DNA of 5,034 bases from Negativicutes bacterium (lineage in GTDB: Bacteria > Bacillota_C > Negativicutes > Acidaminococcales > Acidaminococcaceae): the NCBI GenBank assembly GCA_009930275.1, contig RZYP01000140.1, forward strand, positions 1 through 5,034. The letters run 5' to 3'. This document shows positions 1 through 5,016 of this stretch, piece by piece. A program made the position numbers and the translations under genes. Positions within the stretch are counted from its first letter, which is position 1; each line of letters starts with the position of its first letter. Below the pieces are notes generated by a model. It searched no databases. It had not been told where the DNA came from and was given only the letters and a program-made list of their open reading frames with translations.

Positions 1-186
1 GGTGATACCGCGTTCTCTTTCCTCAGGAGCCTTGTCAATCATGGAGTAGTCCATGAAAGTTGCGCCGCCGGATTTTGCCAATACTTTCGTAATAGCTGCG
101 GTCAAAGTAGTCTTGCCGTGGTCAACGTGACCGATTGTACCGATATTAGCATGGGGTTTGGTTCTTTCGTATTTTTGTTTTGCCAT
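1..186 (-). CDS. tuf: Elongation factor Tu, N-terminal part (runs off left edge)
   Basis: EF-Tu is the cytoplasmic GTPase that carries aminoacyl-tRNA to the ribosomal A site. Only the first 62 codons are in the window, in frame up to base 1. The visible part starts [20 protein letters not shown], followed by the G1 P-loop GHVDHGKTT (residues 19-27) and ends at the switch I start ERERGIT (56-62), all hallmark EF-Tu sequence. The ATG at 186 is supported by a strong GGAGG at 196-200 with 9 nt spacing. It follows five tRNA genes but is separated from them by an intrinsic terminator (361-383), so it probably has its own promoter; candidates are listed separately (sigma-H-like at 241-269, weak sigma-A-like at 293-321). 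The truncation is the window edge, not a broken gene. Identity is certain; whether the genome has a second tuf copy cannot be seen. Confidence 0.98.
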   Translation of the reverse strand, partial: MAKQKYERTKPHANIGTIGHVDHGKTTLTAAITKVLAKSGGATFMDYSMIDKAPEERERGIT

Positions 187-240
187 TATTTACTACCTCC
201 AATTATATTTATTCTTCCTAAAATAATATAACCAATTTGG

Positions 241-269
241 TGATTCGACTATATATCAAAAACTCCTGC
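241..269 (-). promoter_or_regulatory. Candidate sigma-H-type promoter for tuf
   Basis: On the minus strand the -35 element reads GCAGGAGTT (269-261) and the -10 element GTCGAATCA (249-241), separated by 11 nt. The B. subtilis sigma-H consensus is roughly RnAGGAwWW, 11-12 nt, RnnGAATwW. Both core blocks (AGGA and GAAT) are exact and each element has one off-consensus flanking base. It would start transcription about 50 nt upstream of the tuf ATG. The same arrangement with the same spacing occurs at 4097-4125. This is a visual match only; no start site is known. Confidence 0.5.
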
Positions 270-292
270 TTAATATTTAGAAAAATAAAGAT

Positions 293-321
293 ATTTTATT
301 GTTTTTTTTAATGCTCAGCAA
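293..321 (-). promoter_or_regulatory. Weak candidate sigma-A promoter for tuf
   Basis: Minus strand TTGCTG (321-316), 17 nt spacer, TAAAAT (298-293). The -10 matches 5 of 6 consensus bases and the -35 only 3 of 6. A vegetative promoter is expected because the terminator at 361-383 isolates tuf from the tRNA operon, and this is the best sigma-A-like pair I can see in the 174-nt gap. The area is very AT-rich, so chance matches are likely. Confidence 0.3.
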
Positions 322-360
322 TAAGCCTTCGAAATTAAATTGAAAAACCAGCTACATAAA

Positions 361-383
361 GAAAAAAACCTCAAAAGAGGTTT
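361..383 (-). terminator. Intrinsic terminator of the tRNA operon
   Basis: On the minus strand the arms AAACCTC (383-377) and GAGGTTT (372-366) form a perfect 7-bp stem around a TTTT loop, and the T run continues to 362 (seven T in all, three of them in the stem). It begins 10 nt after the CCA end of the last tRNA gene, so it should end the tRNA transcript and uncouple tuf from it. Confidence 0.85.
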
Positions 384-393
384 AATTTTTATT

Positions 394-470
394 TGGTGGC
401 GGCGCACGGATTTGAACCGCGGACACTCCGGGTATGAACCGAATGCTCTAGCCAACTGAGCTACGCCGCC
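394..470 (-). tRNA. tRNA-Met(CAU), elongator
   Basis: A 77-nt cloverleaf with encoded CCA (396-394). The acceptor stem GGCGGCG pairs fully with CGCCGCC, the D-stem is GCTC/GAGC, the anticodon stem TTCGG/CCGGA has one G-U pair and holds loop TTCATAC with anticodon CAT, and the T-arm is CGCGG-TTCAAAT-CCGTG. The fully paired first base pair and the lack of a triple G-C anticodon stem separate it from the initiator tRNA at 571-646. A CAU anticodon could also belong to lysidine-modified tRNA-Ile, but the overall sequence looks like elongator Met. Last tRNA before the terminator. Confidence 0.92.
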
Positions 471-487
471 ATATGAAGATAACAAAC

Positions 488-563
488 TGGAGCTGATGAC
501 CAGGATTGAACTGGTGACCTTATCCTTACCAAGGATACGCTCTGCCGACTGAGCTACATCAGC
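488..563 (-). tRNA. tRNA-Thr(GGU)
   Basis: A 76-nt cloverleaf with encoded CCA (490-488). The acceptor GCTGATG pairs with CATCAGC, the anticodon stem TATCC/GGATA carries loop TTGGTAA with anticodon GGT, and the T-arm is ACCAG-TTCAATC-CTGGT. The discriminator base is T, as usual for bacterial Thr tRNAs. It lies 17 nt upstream of tRNA-Met and 7 nt downstream of initiator tRNA, so all are cut from one precursor. It reads ACC and ACU codons. Confidence 0.95.
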
Positions 564-570
564 AAAATCA

Positions 571-646
<76 letters not shown>

Positions 647-672
647 ATAAAGGGACACCAATTATTAAAAGT

Positions 673-757
673 TGGTGGAGAGGGAAGGATTCGAACCTTC
701 GAAGCCAGAAGCGGCAGATTTACAGTCTGCTCCCTTTAACCACTCGGGAACCTCTCC
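673..757 (-). tRNA. tRNA-Tyr(GUA)
   Basis: An 85-nt class II tRNA with encoded CCA (675-673). The acceptor GGAGAGG pairs with CCTCTCC, the anticodon arm CAGA-CTGTAAA-TCTG gives anticodon GTA, and a long variable arm precedes the T-arm AAGG-TTCGAAT-CCTT. The long variable arm is normal for bacterial tRNA-Tyr. It lies 26 nt upstream of the initiator tRNA. Confidence 0.95.
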
Positions 758-769
758 GATATGAACTTT

Positions 770-845
770 TGGAGCTGGCGAAAGGAATTGAACCCTCAAC
801 CTACTGATTACAAGTCAGTTGCTCTACCGATTGAGCTACGCCAGC
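770..845 (-). tRNA. tRNA-Thr(UGU)
   Basis: A 76-nt cloverleaf with encoded CCA (772-770), the first gene of the tRNA operon. The acceptor GCTGGCG pairs with CGCCAGC, and the anticodon stem ACTGA/TCAGT holds loop CTTGTAA with anticodon TGT. The T-stem GAGGG/CCTTT uses two G-U pairs, somewhat weak but still a closed stem. The discriminator base is T, as in the Thr(GGU) gene. It reads ACA and ACG. The promoter -10 box ends 21 nt upstream. Confidence 0.95.
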
Positions 846-866
846 GCTGCATTAGTGACATGGATT

Positions 867-895
867 AGTATATAAGATGCTGATAAACTTGTCAA
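867..895 (-). promoter_or_regulatory. Consensus sigma-A promoter of the tRNA operon
   Basis: Minus strand TTGACA (895-890), exactly 17 nt, TATACT (872-867). The -35 is perfect and the -10 matches 5 of 6 bases, which suits a strong stable-RNA promoter. The predicted start near 860 leaves a leader of about 15 nt before tRNA-Thr(UGU). Confidence 0.9.
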
Positions 896-961
896 TACCC
901 TTTTTTGCTTTTTTAAAAATATCGTAAAATTTTAACAGTTTTTCCAAAATCTACTAAGCAA

Positions 962-1765
962 TCACAAGTAAAAATACCACAGGGTAACTATGGCCATTAT
1001 GATACGATAGTAGGCAAAACTTGTCAAACGCGAACGATTAAGAAAACCAATAAACCAAAGAATAGATATATAAGCAACTACGAAAGAAACAACGAAACCT
1101 ATCGCCAATAAATATAAATCATCGGCACTTAAAATAGATATGTTCTTCATCAAATCATAGATGCAAGCAACAAACATTAATGGCACGGCGATGATAAAGG
1201 AGTATTCTGCCGCCACCCTGCGTGTCAGACCAATCAGCAGGCCGCCCCCTATAGTTGAGCCGGAACGCGAAAACCCAGGCCACAAAGAGAGAATTTGGAA
1301 GGCACCGACTAATGCCGCCTGCCTTAACGAAAGCTTATCAACATCATCAAGCAAGTAATCCTGTATGTCTTCCGTTTTCTTTTCGGCAAACATCATCAAA
1401 AAAGCCCCTAAAACAAAGCCTATTGCTACTGTAAAAGGTGAAAACAGATATTCTTTAATGGCAGAGTGTGCAAAAAAAGCTATGCCCATTACCGGGACGA
1501 TACCCGCTGCCACGTGCCAGACGCTAAGTCCTTTGTCGACTTGCCAGCCCTCACGCGTGAAAAAGTGCCTGAATTTTTCTTTGTACAAAAAAATAACGGA
1601 TAAGATAGCGCCTAACTGAACGAATACGTCGAACACTTTTGCTGTTGGCCCGTCAAAACCCAGCAAATGGCCTGCTATAATCATGTGCCCAGTAGATGAA
1701 ATAGGCAGAAATTCCGTTATCCCTTCAATAATACCAACTATTACCGCTACCAAAGTCTGATCCAT
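962..1765 (-). CDS. uppP: Undecaprenyl-diphosphate phosphatase (UppP/BacA family)
   Basis: This integral membrane enzyme removes a phosphate from undecaprenyl diphosphate, regenerating the C55 lipid carrier for peptidoglycan and other surface polymers; extra copies are known to give bacitracin resistance. The 267 residues match the usual BacA length. Both family signatures are present: the N-terminal block EGITEFLPISSTGH (14-27) with the two glutamates E14 and E18 and H27, and the second block PGFSRSGST (163-171) with R167, which together form the active site. About seven to eight hydrophobic segments cover the chain, ending in a hydrophobic C-terminus. The ATG at 1765 is preceded by GAAGG (1776-1772) at 6 nt. 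A promoter candidate lies at 1815-1843, so it need not depend on the NUDIX gene 80 nt upstream. No clear terminator follows in 896-961; only AT-rich sequence lies between it and the tRNA promoter. Confidence 0.96.
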   Translation of the reverse strand: MDQTLVAVIVGIIEGITEFLPISSTGHMIIAGHLLGFDGPTAKVFDVFVQLGAILSVIFLYKEKFRHFFTREGWQVDKGLSVWHVAAGIVPVMGIAFFAHSAIKEYLFSPFTVAIGFVLGAFLMMFAEKKTEDIQDYLLDDVDKLSLRQAALVGAFQILSLWPGFSRSGSTIGGGLLIGLTRRVAAEYSFIIAVPLMFVACIYDLMKNISILSADDLYLLAIGFVVSFVVAYISILWFIGFLNRSRLTSFAYYRIIMAIVTLWYFYL

Positions 1766-1814
1766 TTTTTACCTTCTTTATTCCATTCTATTGTGTCTTG
1801 CAACAACATCATTA

Positions 1815-1843
1815 ATTATAGCCAATATCTTCGAGACAAACAA
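1815..1843 (-). promoter_or_regulatory. Candidate sigma-A promoter for uppP
   Basis: Minus strand TTGTTT (1843-1838), 17 nt, TATAAT (1820-1815). The -10 is perfect, the -35 keeps only the TTG. It lies in the gap between the NUDIX stop codon and uppP and would give a leader of about 43 nt. Confidence 0.6.
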
Positions 1844-1845
1844 TA

Positions 1846-2391
1846 TTATTTTTGATGGTTGTGAACTTTATCTTTAATATCTATGGACCGCTTTTTTTCT
1901 GAAAGCTCAGCCAAGACAAGTTTATCAGTGGCAAAGGCCAATGGCGGAGGATCGTCTATTTCGACCCAGGCAACCTCGCTCGCATCATCACCGGCAATCG
2001 GCGTCCCCGAAAGAACTTTAGTCAAAAACCAGATCCCTACCGTATGCTGCTGCGGATTATGAAAATTAGAGTGAACAGTGAAAACTTCCAGTGGCTGAAC
2101 CACTAGGTTGGTCTCCTCTTCTATTTCTCTTGCTAAACCAGCACGAACATCTTCGTCATACTCCAGGTAGCCGCAGGGTATACACCACAAGCCGGAATAG
2201 GTAATATTAGGCGACCTTTTCACCATTAAGATTTGACCTTCAGCGTTAAGGATAATTGCCGCAACGCCCACAATTGGGTTTTCATAATGAACACGTCCGC
2301 ACCTACAGCAAACCAGCCTTTCCCTGCCCGTTAAAAACCGCTTAATAAGCTCTGCTCCGCAAGCAGGGCAGAAAAAAAATCTCTGCCGCAT
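1846..2391 (-). CDS. Zinc-ribbon NUDIX hydrolase
   Basis: A cytoplasmic NUDIX pyrophosphohydrolase of 181 aa; these enzymes split nucleoside diphosphates linked to another group (ADP-ribose, NADH, FAD, damaged NTPs), but the substrate cannot be read from the sequence. An N-terminal zinc ribbon has CPAC (8-11) and a second CxxC at 28-31 (with an extra C29), resembling the ribbon in front of ADP-ribose/FAD-type NUDIX enzymes. The NUDIX box runs G74, E80, R88-E89, E92-E93, with N95 where the consensus has glycine; the metal-binding RExxEE core is intact. The SQPWPFPxS motif of NADH pyrophosphatase (NudC) is absent. I chose the ATG at 2391 rather than a TTG at 2406: the strong ribosome binding site GAGGTGG (2404-2398) lies inside the longer version and sits 6 nt before this ATG. 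A terminator hairpin lies just upstream, so its transcription may depend on read-through from pfkA. Confidence 0.9.
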   Translation of the reverse strand: MRQRFFFCPACGAELIKRFLTGRERLVCCRCGRVHYENPIVGVAAIILNAEGQILMVKRSPNITYSGLWCIPCGYLEYDEDVRAGLAREIEEETNLVVQPLEVFTVHSNFHNPQQHTVGIWFLTKVLSGTPIAGDDASEVAWVEIDDPPPLAFATDKLVLAELSEKKRSIDIKDKVHNHQK

Positions 2392-2397
2392 AAATTT

Positions 2398-2404
2398 CCA
2401 CCTC
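2398..2404 (-). promoter_or_regulatory. Ribosome binding site fixing the NUDIX start
   Basis: GAGGTGG on the minus strand, 6 nt before the ATG at 2391. It falls within the first codons of the longer TTG-initiated reading frame (2406), which argues that the extra five residues are not translated. It starts only 7 nt beyond the T run of the preceding terminator. Confidence 0.8.
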
Positions 2405-2411
2405 AATTTCC

Positions 2412-2453
2412 AAAAAATGGACAGGAACCCTCGCGGGAAACCTGCCCATTTTT
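2412..2453 (-). terminator. Intrinsic terminator after pfkA
   Basis: On the minus strand AAAAATGGGCAGG (2453-2441) pairs with CCTGTCCATTTTT (2425-2413) over 13 positions with a single G-U pair. The 15-nt apex can close further as CCC-GCGA-GGG, a GNRA-type tetraloop. The arm ends in a run of six T (2417-2412). It starts 12 nt after the pfkA stop and ends just before the NUDIX ribosome binding site, so it could act as a true end or as a partial attenuator. Confidence 0.88.
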
Positions 2454-2465
2454 ATAAGTAATAAG

Positions 2466-3563
2466 TCAATCGCCAAAGCTAATGCCCAAATGACGTGCCG
2501 CTCTGATAATATCACTTTCAATCGGAACAAGATGCGGTTCCGAAGCTACCTTTTCAATAGGCACGACGACTATCTTGTTGTTTTGCAAAGCCACCATGGT
2601 ATTGTACTCTCCTCGCATACATGCTTCAACAGCAGCAACGCCGTAACGCGTCGACAATACGCGATCGTAAGGCGTAGGTGAGCCGCCTCTCTGAAGATAT
2701 CCAAGCACAGTACACCGTGATTCTATACCTGTTTTTTCCTCTAACTCACGCACCACTTTATCTCCTGCACCACCAAGCCGAATTGGCTCAAAACTTCCTT
2801 TAACCATCCGTGCAATCGAAAGTTCTCCCCCGACAGGCTTTGCCCCTTCGGCAACGACAATGATGCTGAACTTCTTGTTACTATCCTGACGTTGCTTAAT
2901 TTTGTTTATGACAGACTCAATCCTATAAGGAATCTCAGGGATAAGGATGCAGTCAGCACCACCCGCAATACCGGAATGAAGGGCGATCCATCCCGCATAT
3001 CTGCCCATAACCTCAAGCGCCATAACCCTGTGATGGGATTCGGCCGTGGTGTGCAGCCTGTCTAATGCCTCGGTTGCCATGGCCATTGCCGTATCAAACC
3101 CGAAGGTACGCTCTGTGCAGGGCAAATCGTTGTCTATCGTCTTCGGCACGCCAATAACCTTGATGCCGCACTCTTTGCTCAGTTTGTTAGCTATATTGAG
3201 GCTGCCGTCGCCACCAATTACAATCAGAGCATCTATCGCGTGACTTTTTAGGTTGTCCAAAACGGTTTCTCTCATATCTTTATAAACAGTTTCACCAGCT
3301 GCGTCTTCACCGCTCGCAAAATGAAACGGGTTGTCGCGGTTGGTTGTCCCCAGAATTGTGCCCCCGCGCGGCAGAATGCCTGACACGTCCTGAAGCCACA
3401 TTTGCTTCATTTTATCTACAACAAGACCGTTGAAACCATTTTCTATACCAAAAATCTCATAATTATTCTGAATAGCCGTTTTCACAACGGCACGTATAAC
3501 CGCATTTAATCCGGGGCAGTCGCCGCCGCCGGTCAAAACCGCAAGCCTTCCTTGGATAATCAT
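2466..3563 (-). CDS. pfkA: 6-phosphofructokinase, mixed-substrate (group III) type
   Basis: Phosphorylates fructose 6-phosphate to the 1,6-bisphosphate in glycolysis; 365 aa, longer than the 320-aa E. coli PfkA and in the range of the mixed ATP/PPi group. Visible motifs: GGGDCPGLN (12-20) of the phosphate-binding loop, GGDGS (117-121), catalytic PKTIDND (140-146) with D144 as the likely base, MGRYAGW (186-192) and GYLQRGGSPTPYDR (288-301) for the sugar phosphate. At the two positions that separate phosphoryl donors in the family (E. coli 104 and 124) it has G120, the ATP-type residue, and K141, the PPi-type residue. Glycine at the first site usually goes with ATP use, so I favour ATP, but PPi use is possible. 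The ATG at 3563 has AGAGGTG (3574-3568) just upstream, and the gene starts 13 nt after the BrxF-like gene, so they form one operon. Confidence 0.95.
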   Translation of the reverse strand: MIIQGRLAVLTGGGDCPGLNAVIRAVVKTAIQNNYEIFGIENGFNGLVVDKMKQMWLQDVSGILPRGGTILGTTNRDNPFHFASGEDAAGETVYKDMRETVLDNLKSHAIDALIVIGGDGSLNIANKLSKECGIKVIGVPKTIDNDLPCTERTFGFDTAMAMATEALDRLHTTAESHHRVMALEVMGRYAGWIALHSGIAGGADCILIPEIPYRIESVINKIKQRQDSNKKFSIIVVAEGAKPVGGELSIARMVKGSFEPIRLGGAGDKVVRELEEKTGIESRCTVLGYLQRGGSPTPYDRVLSTRYGVAAVEACMRGEYNTMVALQNNKIVVVPIEKVASEPHLVPIESDIIRAARHLGISFGD

Positions 3564-3576
3564 TCAGCACCTCTGC

Positions 3577-4038
3577 CTAGTCCATATTCCAAATTTTAAA
3601 TCCATCCGCACTAATTCTTATCGATTCTGTCCCGTCAAATTTGTCATAGCAGAGACAGCCATTTTCATAGTAACCCGGCCATGCTGCAACTATTATGAAT
3701 TTCTTACCTAATTTACGTAAAAGATCTGCAACGTCAATATGGAATACAGGAACAAACAGCGTTTGAAGCCTATCCAGTAAAACAACCTCGGATTTATAAC
3801 TATCCAAAATTTCGCCAATCATTTGAGGCGCCTTTTCCTGGCGCAAGGCCGGCAACAGCTCTAAAAAGTCTTCAGTAATTAATAAGCGGCAATCCACGTA
3901 GTCCCACGACTTATTGGCCGCCGCCTCACGCAAGACACCGCTCTTACCGCTTCCAGGTTTACCCGTAACAATCAATATTTTCCCCTCAGCCGCTTTCAGG
4001 CTTTCGACCTCTTTTACAAAATCCTCTACTTGGCTCAT
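3577..4038 (-). CDS. BrxF-like small P-loop ATPase (orphan)
   Basis: A 153-aa soluble single-domain nucleotide-binding protein. It has Walker A GKPGSGKS (26-33) followed by VLREAA, a Walker B strand VVLLD (85-89), then LFVP with a conserved-looking DVADLLRKLG helix, and a late strand ending AAWPGYYENG (118-127). This layout and length, with WPG close to the end, are what I recall of BrxF, the small P-loop protein of type 3 BREX phage-defence loci. No BrxA, BrxC, PglX, PglZ or BrxH gene is in the window, so I withhold the brxF symbol: the relationship is at family level and the role here is unknown. The ATG at 4038 has an excellent AAGGAGGG (4054-4047) at 8 nt. It is the first gene of a unit with pfkA (13 nt gap), lies behind the sigH terminator, and has a sigma-H-like promoter at 4097-4125. 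Confidence 0.75.
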   Translation of the reverse strand: MSQVEDFVKEVESLKAAEGKILIVTGKPGSGKSGVLREAAANKSWDYVDCRLLITEDFLELLPALRQEKAPQMIGEILDSYKSEVVLLDRLQTLFVPVFHIDVADLLRKLGKKFIIVAAWPGYYENGCLCYDKFDGTESIRISADGFKIWNMD

Positions 4039-4096
4039 GTTCTTCGCCCTCCTTAGTTTTTTCGTAAATAGGCTTGCTCGACTTAAGATGTTTTTA

Positions 4097-4125
4097 GTAT
4101 TCGTCGTTGATTTACTAATTCCTTT
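4097..4125 (-). promoter_or_regulatory. Candidate sigma-H promoter of the BrxF-like/pfkA unit
   Basis: Minus strand -35 AAAGGAATT (4125-4117), 11 nt, -10 GACGAATAC (4105-4097). The -35 fits RnAGGAwWW at every position and the -10 fits RnnGAATwW except the last base. It lies directly after the sigH terminator, its -35 touching the end of the T run, and I see no sigma-A-like alternative in the gap. The leader to the ATG at 4038 would be about 50 nt. Confidence 0.6.
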
Positions 4126-4164
4126 AAAAAAGAAAACATCATTTAGAAAAATCTAAATGATGTT
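4124..4164 (-). terminator. Intrinsic terminator of sigH
   Basis: A perfect 13-bp hairpin on the minus strand, AACATCATTTAGA (4164-4152) with TCTAAATGATGTT (4147-4135), closed by a TTTT loop and followed by TTTTCTTTTTT. It begins 25 nt after the sigH stop codon. The stem is AT-rich but long, and it separates sigH from the next transcription unit. Confidence 0.85.
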
Positions 4165-4189
4165 GCAATCTGTTACATATCTATCAAAT

Positions 4190-4921
4190 TCATTTGTCAT
4201 TCTTACGATGACTGCCAAATCTTTCAGATGGATCCATAGCCATCAAGCCGCAATAAACATTTTTTAAATCCGTACCCTCAGCACGAGAGTTCAGATATTT
4301 CTCCAGTTTACGCTTAACCCGCTGCAAAGCATTATCGATAGACTTGATATGGCGGTCTAAATCAACCGCAATTTCCTGATACGACTTGCCGTCCAAATAA
4401 CTCATAAGGACTTTCCATTCCAAATCACTCAGAATATTATTCATCTTGTTTTCTATGTCGAGGAACTCCTCCCTGCTTATAACCATTTCTTCGGGATTGG
4501 CAACTTTAGCTCCGGAAATAACATCCATTAACGTTCTGTCGGAGTCCTCTTCATAAATAGGTTTATTTAATGAAACATAAGAATTCAAGGGGATATGCTT
4601 TTGCCGCGTTGCTGTTTTAATAGCTGTGATAATCTGCCGAGTCACGCATAACTCCGCAAAAGCGCGAAAGGAAGACAGCTTGTCATTTCGAAAATCTCTG
4701 ATGGCCTTAAAAAGACCAATCATGCCCTCCTGGATAATATCTTCTCGTTCGGCACCAATTAAGAAATAGCTTCTTGCTTTGGCTCGCACAAAATTGCGAT
4801 ATTTATACAATAAATATTCCTGAGCCAAAAGGTTTTCGTTCAGCTTGGCAGCCATAACGACTTCTTCATCCGTCATGTTTTCAAATGCATGATAGGGATC
4901 ATTTGATATACCTGTTCGCAT
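4190..4921 (-). CDS. sigH: RNA polymerase sigma-H factor (SigH/Spo0H)
   Basis: An alternative sigma-70-family factor that directs RNA polymerase to transition-state and early sporulation or competence genes in Bacillota. Region 2 is nearly identical to B. subtilis SigH as I know it: KYRNFVRAKARSYFLIGAE (40-58), the core-binding DIIQEGMIGLFKAIRDF (61-77) and ITAIKTATRQKHIPLNSYVS (98-117). Region 4 carries LDGKSYQEIAVDLDRHIKSI (176-195) followed by DNALQRVKRKLEKYL, the -35-binding helix-turn-helix. The 243 residues exceed the roughly 218 of B. subtilis because of a tail of about 33 residues after KLEKYL (211-243) with no recognisable motif. The ATG at 4921 has GAGGGAGG (4938-4931) at 9 nt. It has its own sigma-A promoter and terminator, so it is monocistronic here. 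SigH alone does not prove that the organism sporulates. Confidence 0.97.
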   Translation of the reverse strand: MRTGISNDPYHAFENMTDEEVVMAAKLNENLLAQEYLLYKYRNFVRAKARSYFLIGAEREDIIQEGMIGLFKAIRDFRNDKLSSFRAFAELCVTRQIITAIKTATRQKHIPLNSYVSLNKPIYEEDSDRTLMDVISGAKVANPEEMVISREEFLDIENKMNNILSDLEWKVLMSYLDGKSYQEIAVDLDRHIKSIDNALQRVKRKLEKYLNSRAEGTDLKNVYCGLMAMDPSERFGSHRKNDK

Positions 4922-4986
4922 CCAGCACAGCCTCCCTCTTACTAATATTTTACATTCGAAAGCCTGCTATTTTAACCGTGGAATTA

Positions 4987-5016
4987 ATTATACCTTAATT
5001 ATTTTTTGCAAGTCAA
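4987..5016 (-). promoter_or_regulatory. Sigma-A promoter of sigH
   Basis: Minus strand TTGACT (5016-5011), 18 nt, TATAAT (4992-4987). The -10 is perfect and the -35 matches 5 of 6 bases. Start is expected near 4980, giving a leader of about 58 nt. No sigma-H-like pair is seen here, so the gene appears to be read by the housekeeping sigma rather than by itself. Confidence 0.8.

Noticed and set aside
394..470. tRNA-Ile(CAU, lysidine type) instead of elongator tRNA-Met
   Set aside because: Anticodon alone cannot decide, but the acceptor and D/T-arm sequence resemble Bacillota elongator Met more than the Ile2 type.
896..961. Possible terminator after uppP
   Set aside because: Only AT-only self-complementary stretches such as TAAAATTTTA are present, with no GC-containing stem followed by a T run on the minus strand.
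1161..1619. Two plus-strand open frames inside uppP
   Set aside because: Both are antisense to a gene with clear UppP motifs over its full length and have no recognisable protein content.
2392..2406. TTG start extending the NUDIX protein by five residues
   Set aside because: The extension is encoded by the ribosome binding site itself (GAGGTGG), which is ideally placed for the ATG at 2391.
2342..2530. Minus-strand 62-codon frame bridging pfkA and the NUDIX gene
   Set aside because: It overlaps the end of pfkA, the terminator hairpin and the NUDIX start in another frame and shows no domain.
2490..3243. Two plus-strand open frames inside pfkA (2490-2681 and 3046-3243)
   Set aside because: Antisense shadows of conserved phosphofructokinase motifs.
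3914..4156. Plus-strand 80-codon frame across the BrxF-like gene start and sigH terminator
   Set aside because: Antisense to the Walker A region and running into a terminator hairpin; no ribosome binding site or domain.
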